Translations under genes and position numbers: made by a program
The notes under the pieces: model-generated
Seen by the model: only the letters and a program-made list of their open reading frames with translations
Told to the model about the DNA's origin: nothing
The model's database searches: none
NCBI GenBank assembly: GCA_902796425.1
Contig: CADBPC010000117.1
Coordinates: 1 to 37,292, forward strand
Length of the DNA stretch: 37,292 bases
DNA from: an uncultured Lachnospiraceae bacterium
GTDB lineage: Bacteria > Bacillota > Clostridia > Lachnospirales > Lachnospiraceae
Direction of reading: 5' to 3'
Shown here: one piece after another, positions 8,542 through 16,868 of the stretch
Layout: each line of letters begins with the position of its first letter
How positions within the stretch are numbered: the first letter of the stretch is position 1

Positions 8542-9249
8542 ATGAATCTTCAGGACAACAGTGCGGAGATTTTCGCACTGATGAAAGAAAAACTGTACAC
8601 GCCGGTCGTCGGCGATATCCTGGATCAGATGGGTTTTCGCCATCAGTTCCTCCCCCACTCGATAAAGCCGCTTGCGGCGATGGTTCCCTCGCAGCTGATG
8701 GGCGCCGTCTCCGGTGAGGAGAACCGGCTGAAGGTCGCAGGTTTTGCGTGCACGGTTCTGGAAAATGATATTTACGATGCGCCCGCAAAGCCCTTCGGGT
8801 ATCTCACGGAGGCGCTCGACCAGCTGAAAAAAGACGAGGTCTATATTGCGACCGGCGCGCACCACAGCGCGCTGTGGGGAGAACTGCTTACCGCCGCAGC
8901 CAGGGCAAGAGGCGCTGCGGGCGCTGTTCTCGACGGCTTTTCCAGAGACACGCCGCAGGTCCTGTCACAGAATTTCCCCGTTTTCTGCAGTGCCACCTGG
9001 GCCCAGGACTCCTCCGTCAGGACCTATGTATGCGACTACCGGTGTCCCATTGAAATCGGTCAGGTGACCGTTCACAGCGGGGATATCGTATTCGGCGACA
9101 TCGACGGTGTTCTCATCATCCCGCGCGACATAGCGGATGAAGTCTTTGCGCGCTCGCTCGAAAAGGCCGCCGGTGAAAAGAAGGTCCGCGCCGCAATTGA
9201 AAGCGGCATGAGCGCGACGCAGGCCTTCGCGGAGTTCGGTATTCTGTAA
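8542..9249 (+). CDS. RraA-family protein (HMG/CHA aldolase-like)
   Basis: The 235-residue protein belongs to the RraA-like fold shared by 4-hydroxy-4-methyl-2-oxoglutarate aldolases, oxaloacetate decarboxylases and the RNase E inhibitor RraA. The N-terminus has TPVVGDILDQMG. A GELLTAAARARGAAG stretch leads to DGFSRD, whose R135-D136 correspond to the catalytic Arg-Asp that bind the 2-keto acid and divalent metal. The C-terminal part has VHSGDIVFGDIDGVLIIPRD, also typical. It is first in an operon with a UxaA-type dehydratase and an SDR dehydrogenase, so cleavage or decarboxylation of a 2-keto sugar acid fits better than RNA regulation. The start follows GAAAGG. Confidence 0.9.
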   Translation: MNLQDNSAEIFALMKEKLYTPVVGDILDQMGFRHQFLPHSIKPLAAMVPSQLMGAVSGEENRLKVAGFACTVLENDIYDAPAKPFGYLTEALDQLKKDEVYIATGAHHSALWGELLTAAARARGAAGAVLDGFSRDTPQVLSQNFPVFCSATWAQDSSVRTYVCDYRCPIEIGQVTVHSGDIVFGDIDGVLIIPRDIADEVFARSLEKAAGEKKVRAAIESGMSATQAFAEFGIL

Positions 9250-9284
9250 ATTGCGCGGTCTTCGGGCTGTATCATCCATTAACT

Positions 9285-9707
9285 ATGTGTATGTTGACTG
9301 ATTCTGACAGCAGAAATATTTCCATACGGGCATTCCGGATCGACGGCAGGGACAATGTTGCGACTCTCCTGGATCCGGCAGCGCCGGGGGACCGTCTGAA
9401 ACTCCTCGGGGATACGGAACTTTCCGCGGCTCCGGCTTCGCCCGCAGGGAACGAGCCGTGTCCGGAAGAAACACCTGCTCCCGTCCTTGCCGCTCTGGAA
9501 CCCATCCCGGCGGGGCACAAAATTGCCCTGCGTGATATCGAGAGCGGCGAAGACATCATAAAGTACGGCGTTGTCATCGGGCGCGCGGCCGCTCCGATCC
9601 GCAGGGGACATCTCGTGCATATTCCGCTCATCCGCTCTCTGTACGACGAGAGATCCGGCCACCTTGATCCCGAAACCGGAAAGCCAAAGGACATAAGCTA
9701 TGAATAA
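9285..9707 (+). CDS. UxaA-family dehydratase small subunit (SAF domain)
   Basis: The 140-residue protein contains a SAF domain at about 60-105, with PIPAGHKIALRDIESGEDIIKYG in two adjoining stretches, the pattern of the N-terminal domain of altronate and galactarate dehydratases. The first 55 residues are less conserved. There is no strong ribosome site at ATG 9285; ATG 9291 is possible. The stop overlaps the large-subunit start by eight bases, so the two chains are probably made in equal amounts. In UxaA and GarD both parts form one chain; two-gene forms are known, including sulfolactate lyase SuyAB. The substrate is therefore open between sugar acids and sulfolactate-like acids. Confidence 0.85.
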   Translation: MCMLTDSDSRNISIRAFRIDGRDNVATLLDPAAPGDRLKLLGDTELSAAPASPAGNEPCPEETPAPVLAALEPIPAGHKIALRDIESGEDIIKYGVVIGRAAAPIRRGHLVHIPLIRSLYDERSGHLDPETGKPKDISYE

Positions 9708-10923
9708 CAAGACTCTTTCCTGGCCCGCATATCCGCGAAAAGACGGCCGGAAGGGAATCAGGAACATCCTGTTGATTGTCTATACCGTCAAATGTGCCGA
9801 GTTTGTCGCCCGGAAAATAGCCGCCTCCTTTGACTGTCCGGACGTCCAGGTCACAGGATTTGACGGCTGCACGGACAATCAATACGCCGTAAATCTCCTG
9901 ATCAGCCTGATCCGTCATCCGAATGTCGGCGCGGTTCTTACCGTCGGACTCGGCTGTGAGTATGTCCAGGCAAAGTGGCTGAGTGACATCGCCGCAGCGG
10001 AGGACAAGCCCTCGAAATCCATCTGCATCCAGGACGCCGGGGGAACAGGCGCTTCCGTGCGTGAGGGGATTTCCTGGTGCAGGGGCACTCTTGAGTTCCT
10101 GTCGTCCGCGCAGACTGTTCCCATGACCTTCTCTGAACTCGTTGTCGGCGCGGAGTGCGGGGGAAGCGACTACACCAGCGGACTTGCGGGAAATGTAGTC
10201 GCGGGAAGATTTTTCGACCGGCTGGTCGACGCCGGCGGTACCGCGATATTCGAAGAAATCGTCGAGGCAATCGGCCTTAAGAGTCTGCTCGTCCAAAGGG
10301 CTGCCACACCCGCAGCAGCCGCGCAGCTGGCTGACGTCTATGATAAAATGCTTGACTACTGCAGGTCTGTAGGGCAATATTCCATCAGTCCCGGTAATTT
10401 TGCGGGAGGCCTGTCCACCATAGAAGAAAAAAGCATGGGCGCCGTCATCAAAAGCGGATCCCGCCCGATACAGGGTGTGATCAAGGTATCTCAGAAGCCG
10501 CCCGGAAAGGGGCTGTGGCTTCTCGATTCCACGCCCGACCCGCACCCCGTTCAGTTCGGGATTACCAACCCGAATGACAGCGAGGGTCTCACCGCCCTTA
10601 CCTCCGCCGGGGCGCACATTGTTTTCCTCGTGACAGGAAGAGGAAGCGTTGTCGGCAGCGCCGTTGCCCCGTGCATAAAAATTACAGGAAATTCATCCAC
10701 CTTCGGCAGGATGTCGGAGGATATTGATTTCAATGCGTCAGAGGTCCTGGACGGAACCTGTTCCATGGCGCAGCTGACCGACAGACTCGTAAACGTCGTT
10801 ATCGAAACCGCCTCCGGAAAGCTCACAAAGGCAGAGAAGCTGGGACACTTCGAGTCATGGGTGCCCTACAAATACCAGGACACCGGAAGCGCCGGCACCC
10901 GCCGGTGTGAAGGGACGGAATGA
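9700..10923 (+). CDS. UxaA-family dehydratase large subunit
   Basis: At 407 residues this is the catalytic C-terminal part of the altronate/galactarate dehydratase family. It opens with YPRKDGRKGIRNILL, matching the family's RxDGRxGVRN start. Cysteines that may bind the metal or Fe-S centre occur in GFDGCTDN, GLGCEY and GAECGGSD. A late stretch, HIVFLVTGRGSVVGSAVAPC, matches the family's TGRGSxxGxxxxP pattern. It dehydrates a 2,3-dihydroxy acid to a 2-keto-3-deoxy acid. With the RraA-like protein upstream and the SDR dehydrogenase downstream it forms a short sugar-acid pathway in the cytoplasm. The identity of the acid is not shown by sequence. Confidence 0.9.
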   Translation: MNNKTLSWPAYPRKDGRKGIRNILLIVYTVKCAEFVARKIAASFDCPDVQVTGFDGCTDNQYAVNLLISLIRHPNVGAVLTVGLGCEYVQAKWLSDIAAAEDKPSKSICIQDAGGTGASVREGISWCRGTLEFLSSAQTVPMTFSELVVGAECGGSDYTSGLAGNVVAGRFFDRLVDAGGTAIFEEIVEAIGLKSLLVQRAATPAAAAQLADVYDKMLDYCRSVGQYSISPGNFAGGLSTIEEKSMGAVIKSGSRPIQGVIKVSQKPPGKGLWLLDSTPDPHPVQFGITNPNDSEGLTALTSAGAHIVFLVTGRGSVVGSAVAPCIKITGNSSTFGRMSEDIDFNASEVLDGTCSMAQLTDRLVNVVIETASGKLTKAEKLGHFESWVPYKYQDTGSAGTRRCEGTE

Positions 10924-10936
10924 GAGGAAAAGCCGT

Positions 10937-11710
10937 ATGTTATTTGATACCGCAAAATATTATGACCTGAGCGGAAAGACCGCCATTGTAACAGGGGGCG
11001 CGACTGGGCTCGGCCTTGCAATCACCAAATGCCTTGCAGGCGCGGGCGCGAAGGTCGCTGTCATCGGATCCTCCCCTTACGAAAAGGCTGAATCAGCACT
11101 TTCTCCCCTCGGGAATGCTGTGCGCTACTACCGTCACGACCTGACAAAGACAGGCGAAACCCCGGCTGTCATCTCGCGGATTGCGGATGATCTCGGGCGC
11201 CTCGACATTCTCGTCAGCAACGCCGGCAATCATTGCAAAAAGAGTCTCGAAGAGATGACCGTCGAGGACTACGAGAGCGTTTTAAAGCTCCACCTGTCCG
11301 GCGGCTTTGCAGCCGCAAAGGCAGCCGTCCCTTATATGAAGCAGGCGGGCGGCGGCAGAATCCTCTTCATGGCCAGCATGACCAGCTACATCGGACAGCC
11401 CTACGTTGCCGGCTACGCCTCCGCAAAGGCCGGGATTCTCGGCCTCGTCCACACGCTCACCGCGGAGCTTGCACCCTTTAACATTACCGTCAACGCCATC
11501 GCGCCGGGCTGGATCGATACACCGATGTTCCACAAGGCGACCGACAACGATCCGCCAAGACTCGCCAAAATCCTCGGCAGAATCCCTGCCGGAAGAGTCG
11601 GCGATCCCATGGACATCGGACTGTGCGCGGCATTTTTATGCAGCGACGCGGCATCCTATATCAGCGGCTCGTGCATTCCCGTAGACGGAGGAGCATTGAT
11701 CGGCTTTTAA
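10937..11710 (+). CDS. SDR-family oxidoreductase (gluconate/KduD-like)
   Basis: This is a classical short-chain dehydrogenase of 257 residues. The Rossmann motif TGGATGLG is at 19-26, NAG at 95-97, and the catalytic residues are S147, Y160 and K164 in YASAK. The end, ISGSCIPVDGGALIGF, is the usual SDR C-terminus. ATG 10937 is chosen because the homologous region (LFDTAKYYDLSGKTAIVTGG) begins there and GAGAGGAAAA precedes it; an in-frame GTG at 10907 would overlap the dehydratase gene by 17 bases. The N-terminus resembles 2-deoxy-D-gluconate 3-dehydrogenase / gluconate 5-dehydrogenase types, which suits the operon. The cofactor could be NAD or NADP. Confidence 0.93.
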   Translation: MLFDTAKYYDLSGKTAIVTGGATGLGLAITKCLAGAGAKVAVIGSSPYEKAESALSPLGNAVRYYRHDLTKTGETPAVISRIADDLGRLDILVSNAGNHCKKSLEEMTVEDYESVLKLHLSGGFAAAKAAVPYMKQAGGGRILFMASMTSYIGQPYVAGYASAKAGILGLVHTLTAELAPFNITVNAIAPGWIDTPMFHKATDNDPPRLAKILGRIPAGRVGDPMDIGLCAAFLCSDAASYISGSCIPVDGGALIGF

Positions 11711-11749
11711 GGACCCACGGGGCCTGCCCCGGCTTATTCAGGAGATAAT

Positions 11750-13126
11750 ATGACAGAAATACGCAGAAACAAAATGGGATATATGCCCGTAAAAAAGCTG
11801 ATCATCACGATGGCCCTGCCCATGATGATCTCCATGCTGGTCCAGGCGCTTTATAATGTAGTAGACAGTATCTTCGTCGCGCGGATCGAGGAAAGGGCTC
11901 TCACAGCGGTTTCCCTTGCTTTCCCGCTGCAGAACCTGATGATCGGCCTCGGCTCCGGTATGGGAGTCGGCATTAACGCCCTGCTTTCAAGGTCTCTGGG
12001 TGAAAAAAACTACGACAAGGCGGACGAGGCTGCCTGTACGGGTCTTATGATTACCGCCCTGCATTTTATCGTCTTCCTGCTGATCAGTATTTTCGTCGCA
12101 GGTCCCTTTATCAACGGCCAGACCGACGATCCCGTCATCCGCTCCTACGGAACAACCTATCTTAAGATCGTGTGCGGCTGTTCGTTCGGTCTCTTCTTCC
12201 AGATGACAAGTGAAAGACTGCTGCAGTCCACGGGGCGCACCGTCCACAGCATGATCCTGCAGGCAACCGGCGCGATCACCAATATTATCCTGGACCCGAT
12301 CATGATTTTCGGCCTGTTCGGCTGTCCGAAAATGGGTATTGCCGGCGCTGCCGCAGCGACCGTGATCGGCCAGTGCCTCGCTGCGACTCTCGGCATCTTC
12401 TTTAATTTGAAATTCAACAAGGATATCCGGATTACGATGGGGAAAATACTCAGGCCCACAGCGGATACCCTCCGGCAGCTCTACTCCGTCGGCATCCCTT
12501 CCGTCCTGATGATGGCTGTTGGATCCGTGATGTCATACCTTCTCAACCGGATCCTCATCTCCTTCTCAGCGACCGCAACCGCTGTCTTCGGCGTCTATTT
12601 CAAGCTGCAGAGCTTCTTCTTCATGCCGGTCTTCGGTCTCAACAGCGGCCTTGTGCCGGTTCTTGCCTTCAATTACGGCGCCCGCAGGAAAGACAGGATC
12701 ATGGAAGCGCTCCGCTTCTCCCTGATGCTCGCCGGAGGAATCATGTGTACCGGGCTTGTTATTTTCGAGCTGATCCCCCGCGAGCTCCTGGCCCTTTTCA
12801 ACGCGTCGCCTGAGATGGAGAGGATCGGCGTCGCAGCCCTTCGAATCATCGCGGTCAACTTCCCCGTTGCCTCCGTCTGCATCATCCTCGGCTCAACCTT
12901 CCAGGCATTCTCAAGGAGCATCTACTCGCTGATCGTTTCCCTCTGCCGCCAGCTCCTTGTACTCATTCCCGCCGCCTGGCTCCTTGCGCAGCTCGGCGAA
13001 GTCACCTACATCTGGTTTGCCTTCCCCATCGCAGAGACCGTATCCCTCGTGATATCCCTCCTGCTCTACCGGAAAATAAAAAGAGAAATTATAGACAAGT
13101 GCGTCCCGCAGGGCGAGCCCCTCTGA
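11750..13126 (+). CDS. MATE-family transporter (NorM/DinF-like)
   Basis: The 458-residue protein has twelve predicted membrane helices. Family patterns include PMMISMLVQALYNVVDSIFVA near the N-terminus, FGLNSGLVPVLAFNYGARRKDR in the second half and FPLQNLMIGLGSGMGVG in helix 2. It begins 39 bases after the SDR gene behind AGGAGAT and is probably the last gene of the RraA operon. It belongs to a different MATE subgroup from the protein at 5101-6501: that one lacks the PMMISMLVQALYN pattern. Its export role in a sugar-acid operon is not obvious. Directly after its stop codon, in the same reading frame, comes the tail of an unrelated binding-protein gene. Confidence 0.93.
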   Translation: MTEIRRNKMGYMPVKKLIITMALPMMISMLVQALYNVVDSIFVARIEERALTAVSLAFPLQNLMIGLGSGMGVGINALLSRSLGEKNYDKADEAACTGLMITALHFIVFLLISIFVAGPFINGQTDDPVIRSYGTTYLKIVCGCSFGLFFQMTSERLLQSTGRTVHSMILQATGAITNIILDPIMIFGLFGCPKMGIAGAAAATVIGQCLAATLGIFFNLKFNKDIRITMGKILRPTADTLRQLYSVGIPSVLMMAVGSVMSYLLNRILISFSATATAVFGVYFKLQSFFFMPVFGLNSGLVPVLAFNYGARRKDRIMEALRFSLMLAGGIMCTGLVIFELIPRELLALFNASPEMERIGVAALRIIAVNFPVASVCIILGSTFQAFSRSIYSLIVSLCRQLLVLIPAAWLLAQLGEVTYIWFAFPIAETVSLVISLLLYRKIKREIIDKCVPQGEPL

Positions 13127-13129
13127 CCC

Positions 13130-13624
13130 ATAACTCAGTCTCTGGTCGTCGGCCCCTTCACGTATTTCACCGGTAAGGATGAGAACGGCGTATGGCAGTC
13201 CATCACGGAAGAAGAGTCCCAGGCAAAGTTCGGCAAGGGCGCAGGCGAGCTTAAGAGTGCCAATGAAGTTCATGATCCGAAGCTGATCCTCTCCGACTAC
13301 TACAAGACAACCTTCAAGATGGAAGACCGCGCGATCGAGCGTCTCACAGACCTTTACGACTTCTGGATGCCTTACGTCACGGATGACTCCGTATTCCCGA
13401 TCGACTGCGTATATACTAAGGACGAGCTGGATGTCATCGATATGTACAAGACCGATTTCGAGAACACCATCTCCGAATACGAAGGAAAGTGGCTCAAGGA
13501 CGGCGGTCCGAGCGATGCGGAATGGGTAGCATTCAAGACTACCATGAAAGAAAGCTGCGGCGCAGACGAGCTTCTTGAAGTTTACAAGGCAGCTTATGCA
13601 AGATATAAGGACGCGGCGGAATAA
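13130..13624 (+). pseudogene. C-terminal remnant of LplA/YtcQ-type carbohydrate ABC binding protein
   Basis: An open frame of about 165 codons runs from just after the MATE stop to a TAA at 13622-13624, with no start codon or ribosome site near its beginning. ATG 13319 exists but would leave only 101 residues. The sequence ends with YTKDELDVIDMYKTDFENTI, a WVAFKTTMKES stretch and LLEVYKAAYARYKDAAE. That is the usual end of family-1 binding proteins for oligosaccharides (roughly 550 residues), with a signal peptide and about 380 residues missing. Codon use is that of a well-expressed gene. The simplest reading is a deletion or rearrangement that removed the rest of an ABC importer which once served the adjacent GH32 gene. 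Confidence 0.78.
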
Positions 13625-13630
13625 AAAAGC

Positions 13631-13650
13631 GGCTTTTGACATCAAAAGCC
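13631..13650. terminator. Hairpin after binding-protein remnant
   Basis: GGCTTTTGA and TCAAAAGCC form a perfect nine-base stem with a two-base loop, starting seven bases after the remnant's stop codon. It is followed by ATTTAT on the plus strand and by a clean T run on the minus strand. It is probably the original terminator of the lost binding-protein gene. Confidence 0.65.
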
Positions 13651-13667
13651 ATTTATAGCTAACATAA

Positions 13668-13701
13668 GCCCCATGGACCCTGCGAAACAGATCCATGGGG
13701 C
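13668..13701. repeat. Ten-base inverted repeat in the GH32 leader
   Basis: GCCCCATGGA and TCCATGGGGC are perfect inverted repeats 14 bases apart. They end 23 bases before the GH32 start codon and close to its ribosome site. There is no T run, so it is not a normal terminator. It could be an operator or an RNA stem affecting translation. Confidence 0.55.
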
Positions 13702-13724
13702 GATTTCAGATAAGAGGAGGCAGT

Positions 13725-15224
13725 ATGAACAGTCAGGCTCTGCGGGAAGCAAGGCGTTATGAAGAAATATTCGGACACCGGATTACTCAGGAGCAGCGGC
13801 CCGCATTCCACCTTTCCCCCCGCGTCGGCTGGATGAATGATCCGAACGGTTTCTGCCGGTACAACGGTGTTTACCACCTGTATTATCAATACTATCCCTA
13901 CGACTCGAAGTGGAACACCATGCACTGGGGACACGCCGTCAGCAAGGATCTTCTTCACTGGGAATATCTCCCTGCAGCCCTGGCGCCGGATGAGATATAT
14001 GACCGCGACGGCTGCTTTTCAGGAAGCGCCGTGGAACTTGAGAGCGGACAGCTTCTTCTGATGTACACCAGTGTCGTCAATGAGCGTGACAAAAACGGAA
14101 GGATCTGGGGAGTCCAGACCCAGAGCATCGCCATCGGCGACGGAACGGATTTTGAGAAGTATTCCGGAAACCCGGTTCTTACGGAAAAGGATCTTCCCGA
14201 GGGAGCAAGCCGTTTTGATTTCCGCGACCCAAAGATCATTCGCCTTAAGAGCGGCGGCTATGCATGCGTCGTAGGCTCCAGGCCCGCAGACAAAACCGGA
14301 CAGATCCTGCTGTACAGGAGCAGCGACTGCATCCACTGGGAATTCTGGCGCGTCCTGATCGCCAACAAAGGAAGATTCGGCAGGATGTGGGAGTGCCCGG
14401 ATTTCTTTGAGCTGGACGGACGACAGGTCCTGCTGACCAGCCCGCAGGATATGCTGCCGGAAGGCTTTGAATATCACAACGGAAACGGCACACTTGCACT
14501 GATCGGAAGCTGGGACGAGACCACCGGTGAATTCATTCCGGAAAAAGATCAGGCCATTGACTACGGAATTGATTTCTATGCTCCGCAGACGGTCCTTGCC
14601 CCCGACGGCAGAAGGATTATGATCGGCTGGATGCAGAACTGGGATGCGTGCGCTATCCGTGAAGAGGAGGAACCCTGGGCCGGCCAGATGTCTCTTCCCA
14701 GGGAACTGCACATAAGGGACGGAAGGCTGTATCAGCAGCCGGTCCGTGAGTTGGAGGGGCTTCGCCGGGGCGGCATCAGGAAAACCGACCTTACCGTATG
14801 CGGCGGGCTCTGCATAGGGGGAATTGAAGGAAGAACAGTAGAACTTCTGATCCGGATCCGTCCTCTGGACCCGGATAAGGTCTACCACAAATTTTCCGTC
14901 CGCTTTGCGGAGGATGAAAAGTACCACACCTCGGTCAGTTTCCGTCCCCACGAAAAGGTTCTTAAGATTGACAGGAAATTCTCCGGTTCAAGACGCGCGA
15001 TTATTCACCAGAGGCGCTGCCTTGTCCCCGAGAGTGAAAGCGGAGAAATCAACCTTCGGATTATTCTCGACAGGTACAGCTCCGAAATCTTTATCAACGA
15101 CGGCCGCCAGGTCGTTTCCGCGGCGATGTACACACCGCTTTCGGCAAAGGATATCTCCTTCTTTGCCGACGGGCAGGCCGTCATGGACATCGAAATGTAC
15201 CGGCTCGAGTCACAGACTCTCTGA
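13725..15224 (+). CDS. GH32 beta-fructosidase (sucrase/levanase-type)
   Basis: The 499-residue protein has all three GH32 catalytic signatures: WMNDPNG at 36-42 with nucleophile D39, FRDP at 166-169 with the transition-state Asp, and WECPDFF at 222-228 with acid/base E223. A five-bladed propeller domain is followed from about residue 350 by a C-terminal beta-sandwich that includes SSEIFINDGRQ. There is no signal peptide, so it acts in the cytoplasm on imported sucrose, sucrose-6-phosphate or short fructans. The ATG at 13725 follows GAGGAGG; an upstream in-frame ATG at 13695 lies inside the leader repeat and is not favoured. The neighbouring ABC binding-protein remnant suggests a former fructan locus. 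The gene ends 15 bases into the convergent minus-strand gene. Confidence 0.95.
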   Translation: MNSQALREARRYEEIFGHRITQEQRPAFHLSPRVGWMNDPNGFCRYNGVYHLYYQYYPYDSKWNTMHWGHAVSKDLLHWEYLPAALAPDEIYDRDGCFSGSAVELESGQLLLMYTSVVNERDKNGRIWGVQTQSIAIGDGTDFEKYSGNPVLTEKDLPEGASRFDFRDPKIIRLKSGGYACVVGSRPADKTGQILLYRSSDCIHWEFWRVLIANKGRFGRMWECPDFFELDGRQVLLTSPQDMLPEGFEYHNGNGTLALIGSWDETTGEFIPEKDQAIDYGIDFYAPQTVLAPDGRRIMIGWMQNWDACAIREEEEPWAGQMSLPRELHIRDGRLYQQPVRELEGLRRGGIRKTDLTVCGGLCIGGIEGRTVELLIRIRPLDPDKVYHKFSVRFAEDEKYHTSVSFRPHEKVLKIDRKFSGSRRAIIHQRRCLVPESESGEINLRIILDRYSSEIFINDGRQVVSAAMYTPLSAKDISFFADGQAVMDIEMYRLESQTL

Positions 15225-16868
15225 CTCGCGGCTGCGGCTCAGCACCGCAGCGGCTGCCGGTATCAGGCACAGCACATAGACGTACACATACTGCGACTTT
15301 GTTTCCGAAATCATATGGAAAGAGAATCCTCCTAGATAGTAGAGGACAAAGTACAGCATCACAGAATTCAGACGATCCATATGCTCCGGGGCAGAAACAC
15401 CGCCCGGAGCTTTTTTCATCAGTCGCGGCAGCTGCAGGGCCACCCCGGCGGCGCATACGCTGTACAGGAATATAATCATGCAGTCCTCAAAAAGCTCAAG
15501 TGCCCGGTAAACACTTCCTCCGCCATAGAGGCTTCGCAAAAATGCCGTCTTTGCAGGCTGTGCGCCCCACTCCTGCGTCGGCCCTGACCAGACGGACTGG
15601 AAGGTCGGGTCGCACCAGGTTGAAATCAGCTTTTTGTTAAAGAAATCTCTTGCAAAAACCGGATTCTGAATAAAGAAGGACACCCTCTCCTTAAAGTCCC
15701 TCATCCCGACTGCCGAAGCGGCTGCGGGATCATACCCCGCGCGCTTAAACTCCACCTCATTGTATCCGTCGACCCAGCCGCAGCATCTGCCCTCTGTCTG
15801 GTACGGATCCCCCTGAAGTCCCATCGTAACGTTCATAATGAGCGGCATTCCCTTAAGCCGGTACCCGCTCAGATGCTCATAGTAGCTGATCACCTCGCCG
15901 TGAATAGCGGTCACGGCAATCAGCACCGCTGCCGCAATCAGCAAAGGAAGCCGCCGTTTATAATTTACCATTTCCAGGACAAGGACGATGATCAGCGCGA
16001 TGCAGGCGACCTGATAGTTTTTCTTTGCCATGACCGCAAGGCCGAAAAGTATCGCCTATACTATAATCCTGATAATGCCGCCTTTTTCCCAGAAGCGCAG
16101 AAGCACCGTGACACCGGCCAGCATGAACAGAAGCCCCGGCGTTGTCCCATATATAAAGGTCAGGTACAAGAGTTCCGGCAGGAAAAGGTGCGTCAGGAGG
16201 ATCGTATAGTTCTGTGCCAAAATGCTGTGTCCGGTGGCAGACGCCGTAATCCTCCAGAGAAGAAAATTGATCCCGATGATCTCGAACAGGTTGATGAGCA
16301 TGAAAGCCCTGTGGCTGTACCCCGCCACAGACACAAGCCTTTCAAAGGTAAGGAGCCCCAGCTGGTCCGGCCACTCCCCCAGATACCGGTCGGGAGCGAG
16401 CACCGTATAATTGCCCGCGTTGATATGCTCAACCTCCTCGTAAATATACTCCTGGTCAAATTTCGCGACATGATCCACATTGTGGATGATATAGATTCCC
16501 AGAACCAGCCAGATCATCGAACACACCGCAAACAATACACAGGGCTTTACTCTCGTTAATACCCGGCCCGAAAACATGATAAGAGCTCCAAACAGTATTA
16601 CAAGACATAAGACAAGCGGCGAATTGCTTGTAAACACCGCATTCTCTTCCTTAAAAGTGATGAACACCCTGTACCGGATGGCAGATACGGCCAGAAAAGC
16701 AAGACTTACAGCCGCGATCAGAAGTATGACCGAAGCAGTGATTTTGACAAATAAATTCCTCACAGGAATCTCCCTCTGCCGGACGATACCTTCTCTCAAA
16801 GCACTGTATATCCAGTCCGGCCTCAACTCTTTATCAGCTATTATAGCCCTCCCCCGTGACTCACTCAT
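15210..16868 (-). pseudogene. Large multi-pass membrane protein (GT-C-like) interrupted by in-frame TAG
   Basis: Two open frames, 16868-16056 (270 codons) and 16031-15210 (273 codons), lie in the same reading frame. They are joined by eight sense codons (AILFGLAV) after a single TAG at 16058-16056. Read through, they give a 552-residue protein with about eleven hydrophobic segments and a large non-membrane loop (DPYQTEGRCCGWVDGYNEVE). That layout is typical of Clostridia GT-C-like or polymer-assembly membrane proteins; the family itself was not recognised. The segment ending at the stop (GGIIRIIV) and the segment after it form one continuous hydrophobic helix, which supports a single original gene. 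The start overlaps the hybrid kinase stop in ATGAGTGA. A nonsense mutation is most likely; readthrough or a sequencing error is possible. Confidence 0.72.

Noticed and set aside
11711-11749. Small GC-rich hairpin (GGGG/CCCC) between the SDR and MATE genes
   Set aside because: The stem is only four to five bases with no T run, too weak to call a terminator.
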